Of a stretch of DNA of 64,000 nt, positions 39,381 through 51,748 are shown piece after piece. The notes beneath the pieces are model-generated. The model did not search any database. It was not told the origin of the DNA and worked only from the letters and a program-made list of their open reading frames with translations. The DNA comes from Galbula dea (lineage: Eukaryota; Chordata; Aves; Piciformes; Galbulidae): NCBI GenBank assembly GCA_013399015.1, contig VWZX01008512.1, positions 55,107 to 119,106 of the forward strand. The letters run 5' to 3'. The translations under genes and the position numbers were made by a program. Each line of letters begins with the position of its first letter. Position 1 is the first letter of the stretch.

Positions 39381-42300
39381 TTACTTTATCTCTATTTTAT
39401 AGCTATTTTTGCCTCAGGCTGAACTACATTGAAAATTTCACAGTAAACAGTTCACCTATATCCAAGAGAAAGTCAAACCACAAATACACCAGTTTGTCAA
39501 CTCTAAGAAAATCTACTATGAAACACTTTAGGGCACCTACTTTTTGAATCAGGAACTTGAAACTTGTCTGGGATTTACTTCTCCTATTCCTGTAAGGTTT
39601 TACCCCAAATTGTCCATTCTATAAACTTTGAAAACTTAACAGTTTACATTCTCAGTAGACACTTCTTAAATTTTAGCAGCTGAAGTATAGAAAGACTTAA
39701 AGCAATTTCTTGCTATGCAGATGAAGGTCTGCATTAGCTAAGTTCAGGTCTGGACAAGTGAATGAAAAATGCAGAGAACATCTTGCTGTGCAATCAGTGT
39801 GTCTCTGAATCAATGTGCACTAAAAAAACACCTGGCAGAAGAAAGATGTTCAATACAAATTCAAGAGGAGAGGAAGGAAGAGAGTAGGAGGGATGGTAGG
39901 CAATCATTTGGATGTGGGTATTAGGAGACAAAACAAAGGCCTGAAAACTGGCTGGAGGAATGGAAGACAAACAGCCTGGGGGATTTACTGCTAAACCAAT
40001 ATTAAAAGTGTCCAGAAAAGAAAGTCAGAAAGATTATGCCAACTGTACCTCCATAAACTGTCCACAGTCACATCTTCTGGCAAAAACAGTGATGCTCCAA
40101 ATGCATCCTCAATCCAAAATGCTGATTTTATAGACACTTACACAGCACACATCCCATATGTAAGTTTTAAAGACAAGCAGAACTGAGACTACTTCTCCAG
40201 ACAAATTATCACCTTCTACTGCAAGCAATAAAAAGATGTATGCACGCTTCAGAAACAGGCTGGGAGAATGCCTACAATGGGAAGTGTTTGAAAAGCTACT
40301 ACTTTCTCATGATCCATTGTGTAAGAAAAAAAGTGAGTAGTATTGCAAACTGGAGCATCCTTAAGCCAAAATACCCAAGTTGAGAAAAATGAGCTTCTTT
40401 CTTTGTGTATTTGTGATCGCATCAATGAAATGTTGTCCTCCTGGATAGGTGGTTGTTTGACACAACTGGTAGTTACCCATGACATTTCAGAGGAGGACTC
40501 CAACTTCAACTGCTACCCATCAACTCCCAAATTTACATCAGGATAACAATATCCAGAATTTAATTTCAAATTATTATTACTATTTCATTAGCAGCTCAGA
40601 ACATGGAGACACACAGTACTGCTTGTTCTACAAAGGTAAAGACCTTCCTGCTCTAGGAAAAACGAGGCCATACCTTTCAAAGCACATTCATAACTTTTAC
40701 TGTACATAAAACTACTTAGGAAGCTGAAAGAGAGCCACATTTACTTAATAATGTCAGTAAAATCATACACACAATATAGCATGGCAGAATATTCTTAAAC
40801 AGATGGAAAATCTGATTACATATAATTCTTCCTAATTCTTAGTGCTGTATTTTGCTACCTAAACATTCACTCAACTGACAATATTCAGCATTACTTCTTA
40901 ATTTTAAAATGAAATGCATTTAACAGGTTTATCAGAGTTATTTTTAAACAGCACAACAACACCTTGTACAAAATGCATCCATGTTTCAATGAGAAACTTA
41001 ACAGACTCCATGCATGTACTGATCCCTAGGGGGCATGTCCCTTCCCATCCATAAAGACAGGATGGTCATTACTGCAAGACATCATCAGGGGGAAAAGAAA
41101 GCATTAAGACTGTTCCAGAACTTATAAAAAGCCCACCACCACTATCTAAACATCTTTTCCACGTGTTAAATTTGTTTGTAGCCAACATACTGCAGCCTCT
41201 TTTTTGTTCTTTCCTAGAAGGCTTGGAGCCTTCTCTTCACAGTACAAAAATCAGTAACAGCAAGGAGAACTTCCTACTAATTCTGTTGATGGACTCGAGT
41301 TAAATACTACCCTTCCTGAATTTCAGACTTACATTACTCCAGAAGGAGAAAGTGGAAGAGAAAGGTGGCAAAATGGCACTGTTTCATTGGAAAAAGGGTA
41401 AAGAAATCCCTCCTGGTAGAATGGTGTAGAGATCTGGAGTGCTGTAAATGGCAAGGGCTGGGGGGCACTGGGAGATACCATTTTTCAGAGATCCAGGTCT
41501 GACAGTCTGCACACCTTTCAGAAGCACGTTTGTTTAAAGTAGGATTAAAACTAGGTTTACTGCCAAAACCAGCATTTACAGCTGTGCCTCAACACCATCT
41601 TCATGAAAAAATCAAAAGGAACTACATTTCAACCTCACTAGCTGCATAAATGTCTTGTGACCGTATCTCAGAACATTAAAAGATAGCCAAGACTCTTGGA
41701 ATATTGATAATTGCTGCCTTCTCTTTAAATCTTCCTTTTTTATGTGGACATCCTGCCTTAAAAACACCCAGACTTATGAGTAGTATCTCCACAAATACAG
41801 ATGCTGAACGTCACCACAGTAAATACCTCATACTTTTGACACTGATGCAGTACTCTGTTACACAGCAGCAGCAGACAGATTTTATTTAACTGAACACAAT
41901 GGTGCAGCAAAGATATTTCTCCAGCTTCTATATAGTTTTTATAAGACTATGTCAATGTCATATTTTGTTTTTAGAGAATGATTGCCTATTCCTAGTAAGT
42001 TCCTTACTTTAAAGTCTTTCAGTAAGGATGTCCAGAGGAAAAAAAAACCCATACAACACCTATATCAAATTAAATCACAGTGCAAGTCAACCTGTATGAC
42101 ATCTGAAATATTATCTTTGAGAAACAGTCAGTACAACTCCTTTTTACTGTATCGTAAATTACCAGGTTCAAAGAAAACAGTTACCTGAAACAGCACTTTT
42201 TCAGTACTCTAAAATACTATCAGCACTTCCAAAACCAGAAAAGATATATGCAGCTTCCAAACCCCAAAGATGTAAGAAGTTAACTAAGATTTTGATCTTC

Positions 42301-45300
42301 CCTGAATGTCACTATATTAACTTACTAACAACCAACTAGGCAATTAAGATACATCTTTCTTTACATGCACACCTACATACTTGCATACATACACACAGAG
42401 GCACTTCAGACAGCAATAGTGCTAATTTGAAAAATGTAAATGAGAGAAGAAAATGCCTGAAAATGAAGTATTTACCTACTGTAAAAATAAAATGACCCTA
42501 TGATAAAAGTAATACCATGAGGAAGGAGAAACAAGGTAAAGAGCTGCTGTTGGGTAACTTCTCAGCCTCTTGAAGAGGAACCCAAGAACTCAAGAGAAAC
42601 GTGAATAATGTTTTCAAAACATTAATCACATGGAATTGGTAACAAGTCAAAGTAACAAATACTCATTCTGATTGTCTTTGTTGCTTAAAGATTATATTGG
42701 AGATCTTGTCAAAACCTACATAACCTCCCCCCTCAACATTTAATACAAACACAGCTCAAAGTGAGACCTTCATTTCCAGCAGAAAAACATTAATGCATTT
42801 ATTTTTATCTGAGAAGGAAGGTATTTGAACAGCTCAGTCAAGACTCTTGCACATAGCTTTCATTTAAAACTCCCTCTACACTCCTGTCCTCATACCTGCA
42901 TGAAGCTACACTTAGAAAAACAAATTACATGTACAGAATACTCCACAGGTAGAACAGGTGAACAAGGAATGGGATGGTGGGAGGAGGAAGAATGAATTTG
43001 AATCCAAAATAACTCATGTTTTTATTTGAAGAAGGCATCTGTTTCAAAATAATGCAATAATCTAAGGTGAATACACATACAATGAACAAAGTATGAGGAA
43101 TGTCAATATCAATACAAAAGGTCAAATTAAGGGCACTCTTCTGACACTGCTTATCTAATCAAAGCCAGTAAAAGTTTGATTCAACATGAGGTATCAAGTA
43201 ATAAATGATATTTTAATCAGTTGTTAGTAATAATTGTTTTCAGTACTGTTTTGACTATAACAACACTGTATCATTAAAATGGAATCCCAGAATCACTTAT
43301 TTTTATCCTCAGCTGGTATCTGTTGAATACCAGCACTCAGACAGTCCTAAATCCAGTATAAATATCGCTGCTCATGAACCAGGGCTGTCAAGTCTTGAAA
43401 ATCCTGTATCTGATCTCAACCATGCGTGATGGGGAAGGTGCATATTCCACATGAGTAGCTTCTGTATTTCATGGAAAAGCCTCCTGTTATCAGCATTCAA
43501 GAACTGATTCCAGAAGACTCAATCATACTACTCCCAGTGCTGAAGGAAGACTTGGGATTCGAAACACAGGCTCAGTTACCAAGGGTCAGCACAAACTCAA
43601 TCACCTGTGCACTGAAGCACCGTGAACATATTCTGCCTGCATTTTTCAAGCGATTCTCAGAGCAAAAAGAATATTTACTTATTAGCTAAGTATATGTGCT
43701 CTCAAGGAAAACTTAGAATGGCAATGAGTAACTGCTAGGATATAAACTTAATATTTAATAAATGGTAACATCTTCACCTCTTTAAGGATTCTTATTCATC
43801 AGAAGCAAGCAACAGTGTAAGACCACAGCACCGTTAAGTACAACTCTGTCTTTCACAGCTGAAAGAGCAATTAAAATTAATCACTACCAAAAAAAAAGGG
43901 GGGGAAAAAATAAGATTAAGTTGTTTTCCCTCATGTATCAGCAATTATTTACACCCAAGCTTCATTATCTGTTCTACCCTCCAAAGCAATCTGAAGTCTC
44001 ACTGCCTGTGGCATAATAGAGACAGAGGCTGCATGTATCACACGATATAGAACAGGTTAAGCTATCTGTGCCAATCTCTCCCTCTCCTAAGAGGATTAGC
44101 ACTGCAATATGGTACAACAAATGGTTGTGAATAAGCAAGATGGTTACACCTGGACTTCCCCCAAAATTATCATCCAACTGAATATCCTCAAAACAGGTTT
44201 ACTCTTCAAGTGTTGTGAAACAGGATTCATAACCTCAGAACCAAAAAAAAATTTAAAAAAAAAACAAAGAAAAAAAAAGAATAACACCTAGTCATTGACA
44301 TGTTTAAAAATTCTTAATATTTTCTAACTTTTTAAAAAAAAGTTGATCACCTTTTAACTGATTTTTACTGGTCCTTTTTTTTCTCTCTAAATCCATCACT
44401 GCAAATAATAATTGAATGAATAATTCTGTTTTCCTAATGATATATTTCACTCTATTACATGTACTTCCACTGTTTAAAACTATGTAGCAGCACAGGTATC
44501 TTCTTTTAATAAACATATCCTATGCAACTCAACTTTGTTCTAAAGGGAACACAAAGCAAATTGCCTGGGATGGGTGAAAATAAAAAAACACCACCATTTA
44601 TTAATTTTGTATAAGTTATCTGTCACCCTAGAGACTCCTTGGAGGGGAAGAACACGTCTGAATTTCACCACACAGTGCCACAGGCACAAAGTGAGAGAAA
44701 CTAAACAAGCACATCCTGAAGGGAGAGAAAAACGCCTGCAGCAGCAAATGACCTACTACATACCTCACTCTCAGATTTTTTTTGATGTTGTAATTTGTTA
44801 ATTTCAGGGAAAAAAAGACAATTAACTACAGTTTTAGTTTGTTCTAGCAGAATTATTAAACTTTTTAAAGTTTTTGATCAAAAATGACATCTATCCTTCA
44901 AAAGATCTGTGTGCTTTCAAAAGACTACAATCCTGAGCATGTTTGCATGACAAAGACTTTGCCACATCTATTTCCTTATTACCTGAAGTAGCAATGTGCA
45001 TTATTAGAACAGTACTAAACTATGTAAGGGTAAAGCATATCAAATTTTTATTGGAACTCCTAGGCATTAAAGTTAATAATATTTTCCAGCTCAACGCACA
45101 GTAAGCAAAAGATAATTTTATTCAAATATGCATTTCATGGTATGAATAAGGAAGTGTTCATCTCCCCATTGAATTGGTAAGGCTTTTAAGTAATGATTCA
45201 TTTGAAAAATCAACAGGGTATTGGCAATTTAGTGTAATATTAAACATACATATACCATACCTACACTGACACACATGCTATGCTGTTTCTAGGTTCCAAA

Positions 45301-46478
45301 TGATAAAGAATACAAGTTACACATTGTAATGTATTAAGATTAGGTAAGGGATAGCTCAACCATCTGTACATCCCAAAACCCAGCAAATTTTACTGTTTTA
45401 ACACAGAGAATGAATATTTTTAAATGTTACTGTTACCCTTCTTTAATGGATGTAAAAAACATGCATGCAGCTATCTAATTCCTGAACTAGCATGCTCCTA
45501 AATGAACAGAACAAAGGGGTTAGCTACTGATGTTTCTTCTTTCATAAAGCAAAATGAAGCTAATGACTTCAGAATAATAAGTCAACCAATGAGCAATTAA
45601 GAGGTAACCCCATCCCATATGAAAGCAATCTGAATAAACTGAAATTATCCACATTAAAATTACACTTCCTGAGGAGTAAAAAAGAATGGTCCACTTTACT
45701 GAACCACCCCACCTTGAAAGGTGAGATAAAACTGCTCTACAGCAAATAGATGAAATTATTAGTTACTCCTACGTACTGCAATCAGGTATCAATAACCACA
45801 AGGCTATGGCACTTCCACAAACCCAAATTCTCTGAATCAAAGCAATACTGGATTACAACTGTATTTTCCTCTCAACTGGATTCTTACAGAGTGGCCTGTA
45901 TAGAATAAAATCCAAGCCACAAATGACCATGGTATCTCCAAGCACAATCATGTATTTACCCATTTCTCTTACAAACACTACACAAATTTAAACTAAACAA
46001 TATATTGAAGATCTGTGCCAGAACAGAAAGAGCCTCACCACAATTTCTGAGCTATTAAATGGTCACAGTTCCACAGACAACTTCCCACAGGCTAACAGAA
46101 CCTCAGAACCTGTCTGCACAGGAGCCACAGTATGTTGCAGAACTGAGACCAATCAACACTTTTTGGCTGTGAGTTTTGCTAAAACTCTGCATGCAGAATA
46201 CTCCCTACAAAATAAACTCATCTACTCAGGTGGTGCAGATCTCATTCTGACACAACTCATTAGAAAATACAATGCTGTACTTCTGAAAAACCTTGATTCT
46301 GTGTTTACTAAAGCCCTGTTCAGTTACTGTCCAGAGTGATGTCAGTGATTTTGCTCTCTATATGGAAAATGAGGAGTAAATAAGTAAATAATTAACAAAG
46401 GGTAAGAATCTTATTCCAAAGCCATCCATGAATTATTTACCAATATTTTGTAAGGTATGCATCTACTACACTGCCTAC

Positions 46479-46516
46479 TGAGGCACCATTCTTAGTCTGA
46501 GGCACCATTCTTAGTC
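46479..46516. repeat. Perfect 19-bp tandem duplication
   Basis: The unit TGAGGCACCATTCTTAGTC occurs at 46479-46497 and again at 46498-46516 without mismatch. Looks like a recent replication-slippage duplication. Confidence 0.95.
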
Positions 46517-48942
46517 AGGTTTTGCCTTTCAAAATAGTTGCTTTATCAAAAATCTGGATACGAGAAGTCAGAAAACCAAGAAATTTCTCATAAAGCCTGA
46601 AATTGTGAAACATAAATTCACCTCACTTTGCATTAATTAATTTCATAGTAAAACCATCCATCTCTATAGAAATCAATGACCCTATCCACTGGATGTTCAC
46701 TTAATGCTATTCAGACCTAATTTTTTAAATTAATTGATGTATTTTATGTTTTAAGCTTATTTAGTAAGGTTCAAAGTTGCAAATGTTTTCGGTTAGGTAA
46801 AATGACTATTTGCAGAATCAGTGTGTGGGTAGGAGAAAAGAAAGCTGGCCAATCTAGAATTATGTTTTTATGTAGAATTTCATCTCCATTCTTACAATGA
46901 TTAGATGGCACAGACAATAAGACACTACAAAATGAATGCACTGCCTTAAGTAGATGACATTATTTTTGAAGCAGATTGATTTTGTAATATTGCACACTTT
47001 TAAACAAAAGCTTATAGTTAAAAAAAAGAAAAAAAAAAAAAACAAAAGGGAGGGAAAATACAATTAAAGTGAAAACCTGACCTGTCTCTAATCTTTTCTT
47101 TTCAAACCTAGGATACTCAAGAATCTTCAACTAATTATTCCATTTTATTGATGGCATTTTTCCCAAGGGAAGTTATTTAAAAAGTTTAACCCCTGAGCAA
47201 GTCATGGCTTCTCCTGCCTTTGAAAGTGTCAAGTGCATTGATTATAACTGCAGGAAGTGTTACCTTCTACCCAGAGAATCTCACCCTTCACAATCTTAAA
47301 CACTGTCTCTCTCCCAAAACAGCTTTGATTCAGCAATTCAGACCGCTTCAGCTGATATTAAAGGCAGAAGCACCACAGAAAAGGGATCAGCAGTTAAAAC
47401 GAAATACAAAGAGGGGGGAAAAAAAAAAAAACCCAGATCTTGGATATAGTAGCACAAAGCTTGAGAGAAAAGCAGATTTGAAAAAGACATCAGAGTGACT
47501 AAAAAAAGAACAACATGACAGAAATTAAACAAGATTTTTATGTTCGCCTTCTATGCATTTAAACTCATCTCAACCTCTATTGAAATTCCAAGCATACCCA
47601 AACCCCAAGGCTTTTGACATACTTTCAAAAATCCACACCCCCTCTTACTCTTTTCTAAGTCTCCAGAGTCACTGTTAGGTATCCAACAAGTTGAAGGAGG
47701 GGGGAGGAGGAAATCTAATATGCATAGGATAAAAAGGCCATTTTTATTAAACTCTGTTTCTAAAATGATCATGATCATTTTAAATATTTAGTGTGTGTTC
47801 CTAACACCATATCTAGCCAGTGAAAAGAATGCTCAAATGGTTTGGAGGGAGAAAAAAAATAAATCTTCAAGCCCCATTTATCCAAATGTCTTGTGCAGTG
47901 ATTGTCTTAGGTCAATGACAAAGTTAAGAGTAAACTAACAGAAGGTACTCAGGGTTCTAAAACATGACAGATAGCAGAATAAAGAAAGACAAAGTGATAT
48001 GTAAGTATCTCTACATTATCAAATTAATGTAGCACAGAATAAGGATTGTAATGCACACAATTAATACAACAATGGTAACAAGTCTGTGGGAAAGGATGCA
48101 CTAAATTCCAAAGGGTAATTGGACTTTCAGAACTGCAAGAGGGTTTTTTTTCCAGTTCAGTCATGACAGGGCCAGAAGGTAATGATACATCTGCCATGAT
48201 GCAACAAGCAGACCTGTCTTCTGTCAAGAGTTGAAATCATAAAGGAATAAGCTGTCGTTAGCAACCTCTCTCCAAACAGTAGAGCTGTCATCTCATTGTT
48301 TTCCTTTGCTGGCATGGGGGCTGGTGTGGGCTTATATAGCCTGTCAGTTCAATATTAGCCTAAGCTTCTACCCTTTTCTTGAATTTATCACTTAATAATT
48401 ACCAAGTCCTATACAGCTTATTAAGTATTATTAGGTACTTTGTGATCAATTAATATTGCATTCAGCAAACTATGCAGCATCTTCTCCTGTCTGCTTGGTG
48501 ATCAGTCTTTCAAGTCCGTACTTCAGAGATTATGAATTCCTCATAAAATATTTTAGCAGACATTAAATATACTGCTTTTACAGTTTTATTTCTAGAATAC
48601 AGTCTATTTTATGCCAACTCTATAAACAAGTTATTTAGTAATACACTACTTTCTGTTTATGTTTTTAGAAAGAAGTCAAAAGATCATCCAAGCAGCTATG
48701 TAACTCAAGTGTTCTTCCTTTATCCCCATCAATGTAAGAGTTCTAAATACAAGTTTTCCTACTAAGAAGTACTTTACAAACAATGTTAGTTCTGTGGTCT
48801 AAGAGAATCAGTAAAAGCAAATACATATACCAGACTGAGAAAATTCATATTTGAAAGAAAATAATATAGCACATTATTTTCTTTTCTAGTGAATTTTTAC
48901 TTTAGGTAATATATTAGAATGCCTAAATAAGATTATGATTAT

Positions 48943-48960
48943 TTTATATATATATATAAA
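48943..48960. repeat. Short (TA)n palindrome
   Basis: TTTTATATATATATATAAAA-type self-complementary run in AT-rich surroundings; a small microsatellite. Confidence 0.85.
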
Positions 48961-49090
48961 AGATTATGCCAAACTCTGGCACTGTTACTATTAATAAATA
49001 AATGAAGTATCTTAACATCTTTCTGCAAAAATATACAGGCACATAAATATTAGTATTCTGCAGAACAGCTGTAATTGCACTGAAATTGCT

Positions 49091-49119
49091 TTGGGTTGGT
49101 TGGTTGGGTTGGGTTGGTT
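49091..49119 (+). repeat. TTGG/TTGGG simple repeat
   Basis: A run of TTGG and TTGGG units (GGGTTGGTTGGTTGGG then TTGGGTTGG). Six closely spaced G tracts of two or three could form a two-tetrad G-quadruplex. It is not a vertebrate telomere repeat, which is TTAGGG. Confidence 0.85.
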
Positions 49120-49235
49120 TTTCCTCCAGAAAGTGTCACTTGCCCATTGTACTGAAATTATGCTTAAGTGTGTCTAAACTGTAAGACAAAAGTTAAAATC
49201 TTAGCTTCCTAAAATATGATCACTAGAACAAAGAA

Positions 49236-49325
49236 GATGTTGTTTAGTGGGCATGTTGGTGTTGGGTCAATGCTTGGACTTGATCATCTTAGAGATCTTT
49301 TCCAACCTCAATGATTCTATGATGC
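49236..49325 (+). mobile_element. Very short old CR1 3' end, plus strand
   Basis: About 90 bp: GGGTCAATGCTTGGACTTGA, AGATCTTTTCCAACCTCAAT, then the terminus GATTCTATGATGC. The GGTCTTTTCCAACCT-type wording belongs to the older CR1-X-like families. Confidence 0.85.
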
Positions 49326-50220
49326 TAAGATATTCTATACTTATGGGATACAAAAGTCTTTGTTAGTGAAGATTCAACAGAGCATAATTTATTACCAATG
49401 TGTAAATATCCACTTTTCAAATTGGCTGCTTTTTACAAAATAGGCCAAAATATGTTACCATACAAGTTACTAATCAGTAAGGTTACAAAACCACACAAAA
49501 GTTACAACAGGTAAACTTACTGGTGCTACACAGAATGATTTTTGCTGCTCTGTTCCATTGAGTTACTAAACTAATGACATCTTACTGCATGCTGAAGAAA
49601 GGAACCACCCTCAATAATTCTCAGTAAATATTACCAACTGATGTTTTTATAGAAATGGATGATAATAGTATCAGTGAATAAATCCAATATTCTGAGCAAA
49701 AATATTCTTAAGAAAAATTCTTAAGAAAACTGTTAGGAAAATGCAGTAAAAAGAGTTGGAAATACACGAGAGAAAACGAGTTTTCTCTTTCTTGCAAGAG
49801 AAAACTGAAGCTGAAAGTCATGTTTTATCAGCCATTAAAGAAAAAATTCCACTGTTGATGCCCATCTTGTGTAAATCTTTTTTCCTTTTATTCATGGAAA
49901 GTCAGATTTTTGGCTGCATTTCTTCTGAAAAACTCGTCCAGGTTCTTTGAAGAAGCTATTTTTCTGATGCCATTACCCCTGTGTCAACTCTTCTTTAAAG
50001 AATAATAAAAATATCTAAGCTATCTTAAAGTGTGTTGAATTTGAAACCAGGCAACAATTTTGGGATTATTTTTAAAAATATTTTAAAAAATAAATCAAAT
50101 AACCTACAGATGCTACAGCTGAATATTATTAACATCCTTGGGACCACAGCTATCTGACGTAACAAATGCACTGAATTTCCATAGAAACAGAAAACATCCA
50201 GCAGTTTCTTTGCATTTGTG
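49326..50220. other. Intronic sequence, nothing recognised
   Basis: AT-rich; a 64-codon open frame at 49756-49950 is of chance length. No repeat family recognised. Confidence 0.5.
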
Positions 50221-50772
50221 TTGTTTTAAATATCTTCAGAATCATAGAATGGCTCAGGTTGGAAGGGACCTTAAAGATCATCTAGCTCCAAATCCCCTGC
50301 CTGACAGGGACACCATCCACTAGATCAGGTTGCCCAGGGTCCCATCCAGCCTTGTCTTAAAAGCTTCCAGGGATGAGGCTTCCACAACCTCTCTGGGAAA
50401 CCTGTGCCACTGACTAACCACCCATGTAGTGAAGAACTTCTTCCTAATGTCCAACCTAAATCTACCCTCCTCTAGCTTACACCCATTTCCCCTGGTTCTA
50501 TCACTGTCTGATCTCCTAAAAAGTCCCTCCCCAGCTTTCTTTTAGGCCCCTGCAGATGCAGGAAGGCTACAATAAGGTCCCCTCGGAGCCTTCTCCTCTG
50601 CAGACTGAACAATCCCAACTCTTCCAGTCTGTCCCCGTAGTAGAGGTCCTCCAGTCCTCTGATCATTCTCCTGGTCCTTCTGTGGACTCACTCCAGCACC
50701 CCCATATCCCTCTTTTGTTTTAAATATCTTCAGAATCATAGAATGGCTCAGGTTGGAAGGGACCTTAAAGAT
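50221..50772. repeat. 58-bp perfect direct repeat bracketing a CR1
   Basis: Positions 50221-50278 and 50715-50772 are identical. Each copy is made of 17 bp of non-CR1 flank (TTGTTTTAAATATCTTC) plus the last 41 bp of the CR1 3' end. The first copy runs on into the CR1 body, the second into unique sequence (AGGTATTTATTT). Confidence 0.93.
50238..50714 (-). mobile_element. CR1 fragment between repeated flanks
   Basis: The 3' terminus is at the left (AGAATCATAGAATGGCTCAG). The minus strand encodes the end of ORF2 with indels: RMIRGLEDLYYGDRLEELGL-like residues, LFSLQRRRLRGDL, then the RLDIRKKFF block out of frame. It ends at the complement of CCCCCATATCCCTCTT, inside ORF2. Closest in-window relative is the copy at 1284. 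The 17 bp flank repeated on both sides would be its target-site duplication if the extra 41 bp beyond the right repeat had another origin. Confidence 0.92.
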
Positions 50773-51748
50773 AGGTATTTATTTTAACTATTTGTTAGTC
50801 TCACTGCTTCATATTATCACACTTTCCTTTTTCATACTTGTTTTTCTAAAGTAGATCTTTTCCTACTGTTTTAGCCTATTTACACATATCTGTCTCTCAC
50901 ATTGTATATGCTTTTCTCCCTCCTCCTTTTCCTGCAATCTGTTCTCTATCTAGTTGTTTGTTCATTCTCTTCTTCTTTCACATTTCAAAAATCTTTTTTA
51001 CACTAGCAAGTTTGAGTTTCTGAATTAACACATTAACCTCACCTTTTCACACAAAAAAACCTTGTAAAACTGCTCCCAACACCTCCCTAAACACAAACCA
51101 CTGAAACTACAGAACAGTGTTGTATGAAGGATGGAAGGAGAAGCATCACCTACAAAAACCACCCAGATGAAAAGAAAAAACACATTTCTAGCTACTCAAA
51201 TTCCCACCAGGGTACTTCTCTCCTTGGATCTTTTCTTCCCAATGCCTATCAACCCCAAGCCACTAGAAACATGATAATTTTTAAGTCTTTACATTGCTCC
51301 CTCATTCCACACATGCTTTAACATAAACTTTTGGGTTTTTTCCTCTCAAAACTGTGATACCAGATAGAAACAGTTTCTTTTATTCCCTTAACTTCCTGGC
51401 CAGGAGAGTAATATCAGCTCATCCTGCTCAATCCACTGCTAAGTGGTAAACTCCAGCTTTTGCATACCTATTTCCAGTTTTTCCCAAAAAGGGAACCAAA
51501 ACTTGCTTGTGGTAATCTCATCATTCTTCACAGAGAAAAGCAGCAGAGAAAGGATATGGGTCTGTTGTTGTTTGCTTGTCTATCTGGTTTTGTTTTAAGA
51601 AAAGCAGAGCTGGTAACTCTGAACTCATTTCTGCACAGAAGACATTTAAGCACTACTTCTGCACTTTTAAAACATCTTTTTTTTTTTTTTTTTAAACAAA
51701 AACCTAGTCACCAGCAAGTTTTTTAAGCTCCTTGCACAGCTTTCACAC
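50773..51748. other. Intronic sequence, nothing recognised
   Basis: AT- and pyrimidine-rich, with a 17-T run at 51677-51693. No family or exon recognised. Confidence 0.5.

Larger units (their letters stand above)
39381..49235. other. 9.9 kb CR1-free intronic tract
   Basis: The longest stretch without a recognised CR1 in the window. It is AT-rich with many short A or T runs (43898-43917, 44246-44280, 47020-47043). It holds a 19-bp tandem duplication at 46479-46516 and a short (TA)n palindrome near 48943-48960. No exon, RNA gene or other transposon recognised. Confidence 0.5.

Noticed and set aside
49091..49119. Interstitial telomere repeat
   Set aside because: Units are TTGG and TTGGG, not TTAGGG.
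51677..51693. Poly(T) runs as reverse-strand poly(A) tails of retrocopies (also 25390-25425, 61619-61631)
   Set aside because: No adjacent coding-like sequence or target-site duplication; short homopolymers are common in this intron.
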